From: Cinnamomum chago
Lineage: Eukaryota; Streptophyta; Magnoliopsida; Laurales; Lauraceae
Reading direction: 5' to 3'
Assembly: GCA_038049695.1 (NCBI GenBank)
Contig: CP142454.1
Coordinates: 75,679,501-75,743,500 of the forward strand
DNA: 64,000 nt
The stretch's first letter is position 1; each line of letters begins with the position of its first letter. Below, one piece after another: positions 11,701 to 21,060 of this stretch. Below the pieces are notes generated by a model, which saw nothing but the letters and a program-made list of their open reading frames with translations, had not been told where the DNA came from and made no database searches. Made by a program: the position numbers and the translations under genes.

Positions 11701-13069
11701 TTGGCTGTCATCTTGGCTTATGAGGTCATAGACCAGACAATTGAATGAGAAATCAAGTGTGGGTACATCTCTTCACCAGATTCAGCACAGTTACTCGGTT
11801 CAGTGACCTTCCGAGTTAAGTTGATTTTCTGAGTGCTTAAGTGTGCTCCAACCTTGGTTCAGTTAGTGGGCCTAATTATGCAGATCCAAATTGGGACCAA
11901 AGGTTTATAGTTTGGCTCTGCTTACCTGGCCCCTTTAGAAATATTAGGCCTGTTTGTGAAATATGTTGCATTAGGTTTGCCCGTGCGGCACATTTAGCTA
12001 TTAATCCAGCAAAAAAGCTTGTACCCTTGGTTTAAAGTAATGACTATCATGTAATTATTTTGCCTGCTGCGTACAGGTTTCTCTAGTCAATGTTACTATT
12101 GATTGGTCCATAACAGTTTCTAATTTCTACTAAAACACCATTAAAACCCTGTTTTCTCCCCATTATATTGGTTTCTAAGAACTTTTGTATGCTTAAAAAA
12201 ACTCTGAAAAAACTTTAGCATGGAAGAGTTACTTCAAATGTGAGGCCCAGTGTGATACTTCTATAGTACGAATGTTGATTGTTCAACTGTTGGAACATTA
12301 CGTAATGCATGTTTCGGCCTTTGTTAAAGTGGCCAAAACAGAGTTTAAGCCATGCTTCTGCCTACCCACTGGCTTAAATTCACTTCTCACATTCTGCCCA
12401 ATGTTAGCTGGGCTCAGGCTGGTATGGTCGATGAACAGCCCTGTGTTGTCAACCATCAACTTTCATTTCATGAGAACTTTAAGGTCATTTGTTGTCACAA
12501 GGACATGTTTGTTTTGAACATGCCAAAACTACCTGCAGTTGGAATGTTGGTTTTATCATCCCTACTCTCAGGCATCAATTTATTCTTCTCTTGGTCTTCT
12601 CTACATCATCATGCATAGGACAATGGCTTTTTCTCTTTACAAAAACATGAGAGATAAAATGAGTAGAAGTCCTTCCTATTGTTGGAACCTTAATGTCATT
12701 CAATTCTTGAGTTAGAATCCAGTTATTACTAAAAATGAGGGCCAGATCATGTGGAGCCCATATGGGGTTCATGTGGGACTTACCCATAGTAAGATGAATG
12801 CATATTACAACACATGTATTCTTATGAAATGTATGAAAAAGATGATTGGCTGTTACAAACTAACAATCATATATGAATTATAGTGATATCAGAAAAGAAA
12901 ATTTGCTATCCATACTGATCAACATTTGTTTTGAATCCAGGCCATGTCTTTGTTGAAGGCCTCTTTGGTTTCCAACTCGGTTTTGAGCAATGTCTTCTAC
13001 CATAAGAAGCAAAAGCAGATGGGAACAAAATCTAAGTGGAGGATTTTTTCAGCGCAGGATATTATCTAA
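8770..13069 (+). CDS. DUF674 family protein, gene A (three exons, 575 codons)
   Basis: Exons: 8770-9387, 10561-11541, 12941-13069. Both introns are GT-AG and phase 0. The product is a plant-specific DUF674 protein (Pfam PF05056 by my recognition) of unknown biochemical role. Exon 1 (residues 1-206) holds the first half-domain: LLVD near 10, VIYAESGKDF at 19-28, SFLTLPLGT at 34-42, a Cys at 111 and a CHCG pair at 131-134. Exon 2 opens with LLKCLLLSKTPLTD, the usual link, then the second half-domain with VLYAEGGEEF and FPLGSIVKCLGG plus Cys/His clusters (CATCH, CCH). Exon 3 adds a tail starting AMSLLKASL and ends at TAA. I chose ATG 8770 because B and C start there; an in-frame ATG at 8737 would add 11 residues. 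Exon 2 is longer than in B and C because of an internal duplication. Confidence 0.85.
10200..10450 (+). repeat. Intron-1 repeat unit (single clear copy in gene A)
   Basis: This stretch of intron 1 matches repeated units in intron 1 of B and C. Shared landmarks in order are: GCAATG-CTTTCT, TTAAAGGTGAA, a shared stretch around ACCCACC, a TAGATCTC word, and CTTTACTAT before a GAATT. Gene A has one clear unit plus a partial one near 10140; B and C have about four each. Confidence 0.6.
10689..11114 (+). repeat. 213-bp (71-codon) tandem duplication inside exon 2 of gene A
   Basis: Units 10689-10901 and 10902-11114 are adjacent direct repeats with a period of exactly 213 bp; ATGGGCGGTGACTCC occurs at 10711 and 10924. 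Each encodes KEMGGDSKKMNVKL, a VLYA(D/E)GGEEF core and an LLF-FL-F-LG stretch. Being a multiple of three, the duplication keeps the frame. Unit 1 has diverged more at conserved sites (FHLGYVAKCFGG against FPLGSIVKCLGG). B and C have one unit. Confidence 0.9.
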
Positions 13070-13727
13070 AGCTGAGGCCTGATCACTTGCAGTATTTTGA
13101 AATAAATTTTCCTTGCTCAATCTCCAAAGAAAATTTACTTAATTATCTTTGCTTGGCTTGTTCTTATTATGCTTTGGTAAACTATAGATTTCTATAAATG
13201 GAGTTTAATGAAGTGCCTTGGAACTTACAAGTGTGTATAATTTTTTTGTGGTATTGGATGCTGAACTCATTAAGGTTCCTTACTTTAAAACCAGCAACAT
13301 TTGTGTGTGTGAGAGAGAGGTTGCTTACTATATCTTGAAGCCAAATGGGGTTGGTTTATGTGGTCATTCTTTCTCCGGGGTTCGAAAATTTTTTCACACT
13401 AATATCTCCAATCTTTTTGGACATTCCAGCTGCTATCAAGACACTGACTTTTTCCATCACATGGCAAGCAAATTTATGTTAGGTTGATAATGAAGAATCG
13501 AGTATCTTGTGAAATTGCCAAAAAAAAAAACAAGTACTCATTATGCCTTTTCAGATTTTGCACTTTGTTGATCACATCTGTTAGAAACGTATTAATAGAC
13601 TTTTCAAGAGTGTTCATGGGCTGGTAGGGGCCAGGGCATATTCAGGCCAAGCTTACCTTTAGAAATGCAGGCCTACATCCGGCCGAAGCCCAAAGTGGCC
13701 TTAAGAGCTTTGCCTGAGCCCAGCCCT

Positions 13728-13729
<2 letters not shown>

Positions 13730-13758
<29 letters not shown>
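13730..13758. repeat. (AT)n microsatellite
   Basis: About 14 AT dinucleotides, at the point where the duplicated 3' flank of gene A breaks off. Confidence 0.9.
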
Positions 13759-13762
<4 letters not shown>

Positions 13763-14183
13763 GGAAACTTAAATCCAGTTTTACCAATGCGTCCCCCCTT
13801 AAATAAAATCCATGAAAGTCCTTATATGTTATGTAATTATGGCCCCTTCATCGTTTGTCCATCCATTAACTGCAAAAAAGTATTGGCAAAATTGTAGTAA
13901 CTGAAAGAAAGAAACATAAAAAAAAAAAAAGTAAGGATGGGAGAGAGAAAGGAAGAAATCTTGAAATAAGGAGAAGGAGATGGATAGTGAAATTGAGTAA
14001 CGAAATTATTGTAATCGGGTTAGCTTACTTTAAGGAAAAAAGGGGGAGAGAATAAAAGGAGAGCAAAGGAAGATAAGAGAAGATGGAAGAAAGTATGAAC
14101 GACATAAGTAGAGAGAAAGGGAGAGGCTATGGATTTGCTTGCTGGGCATGGATGTCATGGATTAGAGTTTAATAAATCTTCTA
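13759..14183. other. Intergenic, purine-rich stretch, no gene seen
   Basis: 13900-14130 is dominated by A and G (runs of GAGAGAAAGG type). No coding or RNA signal was found. It ends at the TSD of the Gypsy element. Confidence 0.5.
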
Positions 14184-14188
14184 CTATC

Positions 14189-14733
14189 TGATGATGCCAA
14201 AAAGTGATTTCGGACACCACCGGTTGAGTGATGAATGATTAATGTAGAAATTAAAGAAGAGAGAGAGGATTTTTAGTGGTTCGGTCAATGTGACCTACGT
14301 CCACTCCAGAAGGGCGTCCACTCCAGAAGGGCAGAGGTTGCCGATGATTTTACTTCTCTAATGTGTAGAGATTACAGGTTTGAAGAATACAAGAAGAGTG
14401 CAGTTGATAGATGAAATCTTACTTGCCCCTCAGTGCTGGTGGGGCTCTTTGATTTATAGTCTTCCCCTAACTGATGGGGACGACTATTCAGCAACGGGCG
14501 CTCCATTCTGGTGGAGTCTTCGAACTGCCCTCGACAGACGAGGCAGGTAGGATCATCTCCGCAGGACTTGGTAAAAGCAGGTTAAAGGAACGACGTGGCC
14601 GCTCTGACTTTGTCACTTCGTGGATCTGGACCCGGCCTTTAATGTGTGGATTTGGACCTAGGCTTATCACAGACTTGGGTCCCTTCGGCCTGACCCACCA
14701 TCATGAACTGAATCACTTGGGCCTGACCCATCA
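14189..14733 (-). repeat. Gypsy 3' LTR (545 bp)
   Basis: It matches 19058-19585 along its whole length with few substitutions. The 17-bp length difference is explained by a tandem duplication of GTCCACTCCAGAAGGGC in this copy (14298-14332). A TATA-like ACTATAAATC is on the minus strand near 14450-14459. The minus-strand polypurine tract lies at 14734-14743. Confidence 0.9.
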
Positions 14734-15129
14734 TTTGCCCCCCAATGCCTCGCACCAAAGGAAACTTTGAAAGTGAGGCATTTTGAATATCCAGGCTTTC
14801 TTCATTCTGAGCATTTGTAGCCTTCCCAGACATTGCCCGTCGCTGCCCTTCTTTTCCAGGTTTCATAGGAGAGTTCTTTGGGCTTAGGGCTCTTTTTCCC
14901 TTTGAAAACCCTAGGCTATAAATAGGGGGTGCTTTTCCCCACTCTCCTTTGAAATTATCTTTCTTTTCTTTGAGGTTGTTCATTCTCCTCTTGTTCAAAA
15001 GAGAAAGAAAGCGATGGAGTCTCCGGATCGACAAGAAGCAGAAGAGGGCGCCGGCGTGGCGGTGTGCGACGAAAGGGGGGGCGCCACCATGGGCACCCCT
15101 GCTGCTGCGACGGGCTGCACTGCCGCCAC

Positions 15130-15292
15130 GGGCGCGGCGGATGGACGGCGCGCTGCCCAGGGCGCCCCTGGCGCTGGCGCTGCTACGCGCGCCCAGCCTG
15201 CTGCAGGTGGAGGACGGGGCGCCGCCCATGGCGCCCCTGGCGCTGGCGCTGCTGCGCGCGCCCAGCCTGCTGCTGGTGGAGGACAGAGCTAG
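15130..15292. repeat. GC-rich minisatellite inside the Gypsy element
   Basis: Two to three adjacent units of about 70 bp share GCGCCCCTGGCGCTGGCGCT and a GCGCGCCCAGCCTGCTGC core. G+C is far above the surroundings. Long open frames on both strands here are a by-product of the lack of AT-rich stops. Confidence 0.75.
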
Positions 15293-15321
15293 GGCGCCCC
15301 CTTGGGCGCGGGCATTGCAAC

Positions 15322-17795
15322 AGGCTTGCTCCTCACCTGCTTGCTCCTCGTAATAGTACTCACCTGAGGAGTCTGCACACCAAGGAATAGAGTCAACGAC
15401 ATGTTGAGCAATAGATAAGCAAGATATAATTAAATATAACATGCATCAAATATAAGAGTAATGACAAGTACAAGATCGTAGGAATACAAGGAACAATACT
15501 AGGCATGTAGCATGAATAAATAACCATCCGAATCATAAATAGAAATCCTAGCAATACTAACAATCACCACTACCAATGTAATGCAATGCACAAGAGGGAG
15601 ACTCCGTGGATGTCCAAGCCACCTCATGGGGTACCAATAACAATCCAATCCGGACTACTGATACCAAAGTCCGGCTCCAGGGGGATCCCAACTCCCGGTC
15701 CTGCGAATAGTAGCACGGTCCCAGCCCGCTCCCAACTATTCAACGCCATGGATGCCGTTCAAAGCCGACTGCCCACCCCGATGTCCGAGTAACCGGCCCA
15801 TCAATAAACCCCAAACTGCAGCTGGCCATGATATGCAAATAATAATAATAATGTGGTGTTGACACGAGAATAGACCAAGACAAGCAAGTCTGGCTAGCTC
15901 AATTTACAAGACATGATCGTAGGGATTATCTCATTCAAATCAATACAAGACAAAACCAATCACATGGTAATCCCTTCAGTCTAGCCAGTCATGTTCATCA
16001 ATTACATAACACGGGGTACTAAGGTATACTCTAAGTCCGGTCCAAGTCCTAATTCTACAAGGGATTATGTTTCGTAATTAGTTAAGTGTTTTATGCCAAG
16101 AGAGAGTGTACAAGGAATTATAACAATGGATACGATTAAATAAGTCAAAGAGGAATTACGATACAAACCTAGGCAAGTGGTGTCATCCATGTATCCTACA
16201 TGTTCTAACGGAGTACGTGTGGAATTGGATCAACGACGCTTCTAAGGAAATCTCGTGGTGTACAATCATGTTAAGCATCCATTAATTCAGTTTCATACAC
16301 ATTCGGTTACCCCATGTTTAATACACGAATACCTAGACACCTAATCGAAGCACACCAAGCCACGTGCTACGATTTATTCCCCATTAATGGTCAACTGATA
16401 GTATGTTCTTGGTTTCTAACATCTAAGGTTCAAACCTAAGTTATTGGTCTCATTTCTAATAAAAATATAGGCTGGGTCAATAATCTGATTTTTTACATCA
16501 CTTCCCGACCTCCGATCGTGATGAAACTAGAACCATTGGATTCTATATCTCAAGGGCTTTCCAACAGTATATAATATGTAGAAATCCGACGTACGGATTA
16601 AAAGTTATAAGTATTTCAAGTATTTTTCCAAAGTTGTTAAAATTTACGAAAATGCCCTCCGATCGATCGGACAAGAGGTCCGATCGATCGGACTGATATT
16701 CGTCTCAGTTAACTAAAACCAAATTGCACGCCCGATCGATCGACACTGTAGCCTAAGCCCGAAAATGGGTTTTTCGCTTCTTTTTCCTGCAGAAAACGAG
16801 CTTCCATGCTCCCCAATCATTACAATCATCATTCTCATCCATTCTATCAAATTAAAAACCTCCAAAGCTACCATTTAACAATTAATCCAATCCAAACCAC
16901 AAATCTAACCTAACATGTCAATCCCAATGCAATACCAACAATAAGCTTGGAATTTGGGTAATCTAACAAGGATATCATTGCAATCAAAAGAAAACAATAC
17001 ACACATGATTAAATAGAAAATGCATATCTACTTGCCTCAACCAAGAAGATGATTAGAAATTGGAAAAGCTTAAGGAGAAGCTTTCTACCACGAAAACCAC
17101 AATCTACCCCGCTTAAAAGTAATCTAAAACACCGAGAAGAAGAAAGAAAGGAAAAAGATCATGATCCAACCTATTCTAAACAAAATAGAAAACGAATGGA
17201 AAAGTTGATGATGGGAAAAGGCTCACCAACTAATATCAATGGAGAAAGGAGATCGAAAGGAAGAAGATGTGCGGTTCGGATCACGGAGGTGATCTCTCCC
17301 GGAGGGAGATCTGGGCTTAAGAAGAGAAGGGGAAGAAGATGGGCTGCTGTAACTCTCGTTGCAAAAGTGAGAATGAGATTAGGGCTAATCCCTGTTTAAG
17401 AAGAAGATGGAGGAAAAGACCGAATTGCCCTTAAAGTGGGTCCGTTGAAAGAATAGACCATTTGAAGGGTTTCTGATCGTCGGATCGCGACGAGCCAGAA
17501 GACAAAAATGATCAGCGCGACGAGACATTTCCAACGAATCCAAAATCACAGTGATAGGGATTTTTTCTGAAAAACACTCAATTTTCCCTGATTTGTAAAC
17601 TACCCCCTGCTAGGATCAAACGAACTCAAAATCGAACGAAACTTCGCAGACACTATTCTAACACTAAAAGAAACTCACTCAAAGCCTAATCCCACTTAAA
17701 TATCTAACAATACAATTAATTATAATAATAATAAAAAATGGGTCAACGGGCCTGCTATTGGGCCCAATTGACCCAGTAAGGTCGCGGACCTTACA
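15322..17795 (-). mobile_element. Truncated copy of the long LTR family seen at 51071-54280
   Basis: The sequence is colinear with about 51531-54280, including a shared CACCTGAGGAGTCTGCACAC, a TAA trinucleotide run, paired CCGATCGATCGG palindromes and the terminus GGTCGCGGACCTTACA at 17795. The first 460 bp of the complete copy (51071-51530) are missing. Inserted in the gag region of the Gypsy element; its right junction is in gag, its left junction in the GC-rich 3' part. The short ORFs inside have no recognisable product. Confidence 0.8.
16659..16742. repeat. Paired CCGATCGATCGG palindromes
   Basis: CCGATCGATCGG occurs at 16659-16670 and 16680-16691, start-to-start 21 bp. An eroded third copy (CCGATCGATCGA) starts at 16732. 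TCAGTTAACT sits between. This is the same arrangement as at 53133-53236 in the related copy. Confidence 0.9.
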
Positions 17796-19008
17796 ACAGT
17801 CATTAGTGTCGTGGCCATGGTCGCGATGGAAGTGACAGTACTTGGTCGGGTTCCGGCAGTTTGGAGGAGACTTCATCTTCCCAGGCCATTTTATGGTAGG
17901 GTCATCTTATATCTGGAACAAGATGTGCTCAACAGTGGCATTGAGAGGAGTGAACACTTGTCTGTCTCTCTGCGGGGCAGGACCCAGTCGGTCCCTGACA
18001 GGTACCCTATCAGTTCTGCTTCGCTTGTTGCTTGTTTCCTTCTTTTCGTCTTTGTCCCGCTCCTTCCCCTTGCCCTCTGGTCTGGAGGACTCTCCTCGCC
18101 TGGCCCTTGTGATATATGTTTTCAGCATTCATGTACTTCTGGGTTTTTGCCAGCAGTTCCGGAAAACTCTTTGGCGGGCACTTCATCACTGAAAAGATGA
18201 AGCTTGACGAGCGAAGGCCTCCCAGGAAGGCTGTCATGGAGACCTTGTCGTCAGGCTCTTCAACCTGAAGTACCTCCTCGTTAAAACAAGTGAGGTAGCT
18301 TCTGAGGCTCTCGTGTTTATCCTGCATTTCTTTGATCTTTTCCTCCCAGCGATTGCCGGGTTCCCTGGACGGACCAAGGAAATAACTCTCATCTTCTATG
18401 CTGTGATTTTCACTTCCCCCCTCCTCGAAATGAGGATCCTCATCGTTAGAAGCAAGGGGAGGATGTGGAAGTCCACCGCGATTCGCCCCTCCTAGAGGTC
18501 CTCCCGATGGGGCTCCACCCAGGGGTGGAGGCGCCTCATGATGAGCGTGGCCTTGAGGGTCGACCAGGAGTACTCCGTGTGGGGCGACATGGAGAGCTCC
18601 AACAGAGGCACTCTGGGCGCCATGGGGATGGGCGCCCAGGTGTGGTCCTCGGCCCTCGGCGCCATGGGGATGGGCGCCCAGGTGAGGATGAGGATGGGCG
18701 GCTCCTCGGCCCCGGGCACCATAAGGATGGGCGCCCAGGTGAGGTGCTCCTCTGCGTGGAGCAGTCAGATGCTCTGGGCGCGGTACTTCCTACGATGGTA
18801 CTGTATCAAATTGTGCTCCTCCTTGCCCTGCGAGCATGAGTTGCAGTATCTACTGGTTTTGGGTCACCAGTTGCTGCATAGTTTCCAGCATTTGATGAGG
18901 AGAGGGAGCAGGAGTATTCGGTGCAGGATTAGTCGGTATAGGATTACCCTCGCCCTCCCGTGAGGGGTTGTCATCTTGTCGTCTCGTTGATCTTGTGGTG
19001 ATCACCAT
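17796..19008 (-). pseudogene. Gypsy gag, frameshifted and interrupted
   Basis: Gag would form the particle and bind RNA. The likely start is MVITTRSTRRQ at 19008. A Pro/Ala/Met-rich minisatellite part follows (18750-18590). The capsid-like core is 18327-18010: ESLRSYLTCFNEE, DDKVSMTAFLGGL and LAKTQKYMNAE, typical of plant Gypsy gag. A shift near 18120 leads to a basic KGKERDKDEKKE stretch, then YCHFHRDHGHDTNDC near 17830, the conserved gag C-terminal motif. The nested LTR begins just after it. At least two frame changes show it is not translated intact. Confidence 0.85.
18600..18745. repeat. Minisatellite within gag (GGGATGGGCGCCCAGGTG)
   Basis: Three imperfect copies around GGGATGGGCGCCCAGGTG occur near 18624, 18668 and 18724. 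On the minus strand they encode a WAPIPMAPR-type repeat. Confidence 0.75.
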
Positions 19009-19040
19009 AATTTCGAAAAATGAGATTTCTTCGATATTCC

Positions 19041-19057
19041 CACAAATGGCGCCGAAC
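19041..19057 (-). promoter_or_regulatory. Primer-binding-site-like sequence of the Gypsy element
   Basis: Minus strand GTTCGGCGCCATTTGTG abuts the 5' LTR. The GGCGCC-x-TTTGTGGG form resembles PBS regions of many plant Gypsy elements; the exact tRNA was not determined. Confidence 0.6.
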
Positions 19058-19585
19058 TGATGATGCCAAAAAGTGATTTCGGACACCATCGGTCGAGTGA
19101 TGAATGATTAATGTAGAAATTAAAGAAGAGAGAGAGAATTTATAGTAGTTCGGTCAATGTTACCTATGTCCACTCCAGAAGGGCAGAGGTTGCCGATGAT
19201 TTTACTTCTCCAATGTGTAGAGATTACAGGTTTGAAGAATACAAGAAGAGTGCAATTGATAGATAAAATCTTACTTGCCCCCCAGTGCTGGTGGGGCTCT
19301 TTGATTTATAGTCTTCCCCTAACAGATGGGGACGACTCTTCAGCAACGGGTGCTCCATTCTGGCGGAGTCTTCGAACTGCCCTCGACAGACGAGGCAGGT
19401 AGGATCTTCTCCGCAGGACTTGGTAAAAGCGGGTTAAAGGAACGACGTGGCTGCTCTGACTTCATCACTTCGTGGATCTGGACCCGGCCTTTAATGTGTG
19501 GATTTGGACATGGGCTTATCACATACTCGAGTCCCTTCGGCTTGACCCACCATCATGAACTGAATCACTTGGGCCTGACCCATCA
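19058..19585 (-). repeat. Gypsy 5' LTR (528 bp)
   Basis: It pairs with 14189-14733. A minus-strand TATA-like ACTATAAATC lies at about 19304-19313. The right boundary TGATGGGTCAGG (minus strand) abuts the TSD CTATC. Confidence 0.9.
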
Positions 19586-19590
19586 CTATC

Positions 19591-20990
19591 TTCTCCCCCA
19601 TCCAACTCTTTTAGCAAGTATGAATCCATAATGACAAAATTCATTTTAACATTTATTAAATATATTTACAAGTCATCAATATTATAATGATCTCTCCATC
19701 ATTACGCCTCTTTCAGCATTGTGGGCTATGTTTGAGATCTAAACCATTTAAAATTATTGTCCATTTGAATTTTATCATCAAATATAATTTCATTTCAATT
19801 AGTGTTAGTTGTCCAACTATTGATACAAGGAAATGCTATTGGCTTCTCTCTGTCAAATGTGTTTTGGACATGATTATCTCAAAGTAGGAATTTGTCCTAT
19901 TACACAAATTTCTAAGGTGAAGGTTACTAGTAGAAAAGTGTTTTTGAATGGCTTAGATTCTAAATTTGCCTCCTAGTTATTTATATGTATCAGTTGATTT
20001 ATTGAATTAAGTATTCTAAATTTTTTTATTTAAATATCTCACATTAAACTTCTCTCCTATCCAGATCTGTTAGAGTGGAATTTACTAGAAATTTTTTAGG
20101 ATTTTTTTTTTAATTGGGGAGGGGGCACATGGTCCCATTTTTAATGGCACAGAGCAAATGGTCCCATTTTTTTTATAGATCCATATCAAATATCACTCAA
20201 GCCACCATTAGATTGACTGTAAAAATACATGAATCTTTCATAATCTTTACATCTTTTACATGTGATTAAGCCGTTAGGCTTCAAATCTCAATGGAATGAA
20301 GATTTGTGACGATTGATACTAGTGAGCACCCCACTAAGAAACCTATTGAATTTATCATGAATCAAAGCATTCAGACTCTTTGGATTAAGTACATTTGAAT
20401 TAAATGATAAGAAATTATTAATGTCCATTATATAAATCCTCTATGTGTGCCCAAACTTTTAAGTTTAGATTGCTCCAAAACAATGTCACAAACCGTCTAT
20501 TGTTAAAGAAAATTCTCAATCATAGTAATCTCACTGAAATAGATACCATCTCATTGAAAGAACATTGATCACAACTTTAAGTAATTTCTTTTATTGTGCA
20601 TTTTATTTTTAAAATCTTTAATTTTATTTAGTGCTTTTACTATCCCCTCTCTTGGGCGCCCAATTAAAATTTTTTGGTTCCACCCGTGCCTGAACCTGAC
20701 TGCGTCACACATGTCCGGCCTGAGTCCGCCCATTTAGCCAATCAACGCAGGCAACTTTTCGTCACTCTTTTGGGCTCTCTAATTACTTATTTGGGTAACT
20801 GAATCACCAAACTAGATATATTACTTATTTGGCCTATGTCGGGCTTTGGGCATACTATCACTTGATTCAAGCCCAACCCAGACCTTACTTGGAACAAAGG
20901 CTCGTATTGCAGTATCCTTTACGTGCTAAGGATGCCAAGGATTAAATTTTCTTTAGTAAAGACACTTTCGACGTTACCCATTTTAAATGT
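19591..20990. other. Intergenic DNA before gene B, no gene seen
   Basis: 19600-20640 is AT-rich without recognisable features. 20690-20890 resembles 5180-5345 downstream of the DUF674 remnant, with shared words such as TTTTGGGCT, TATATTACTTATTTGG and GGGCTTTGGGC. It is therefore part of the old duplicated unit. The DUF674 leader begins near 20930. Confidence 0.5.
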
Positions 20991-21060
20991 CGGATAGCAG
21001 AAGAAGAAAAGAAGCAAAGAAGAACCATTCAATTCCCATTCATTTCAACAGCTGAATTCC

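Larger units (their letters stand above)
14189..19585 (-). mobile_element. Ty3/Gypsy LTR retrotransposon, internally deleted, with a nested LTR fragment
   Basis: Two near-identical LTRs (14189-14733 and 19058-19585) flank the element, and CTATC is duplicated at 14184-14188 and 19586-19590. The ends follow TG...CA. In minus orientation the right copy is the 5' LTR, followed by a primer-binding-site-like GTTCGGCGCCATTTGTG and a broken gag. The left copy is preceded by a purine tract (TTGGGGGGCAAA). No protease, reverse transcriptase or integrase was found; that region is gone and a truncated foreign LTR occupies 15322-17795. Confidence 0.9.

Noticed and set aside
15014..15442. Long overlapping ORFs with Ala/Arg/Pro repeats on both strands
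   Set aside because: Open in nearly every frame because the minisatellite is GC-rich and lacks stops; one frame runs across the nested-LTR junction, so it cannot be an old gene.
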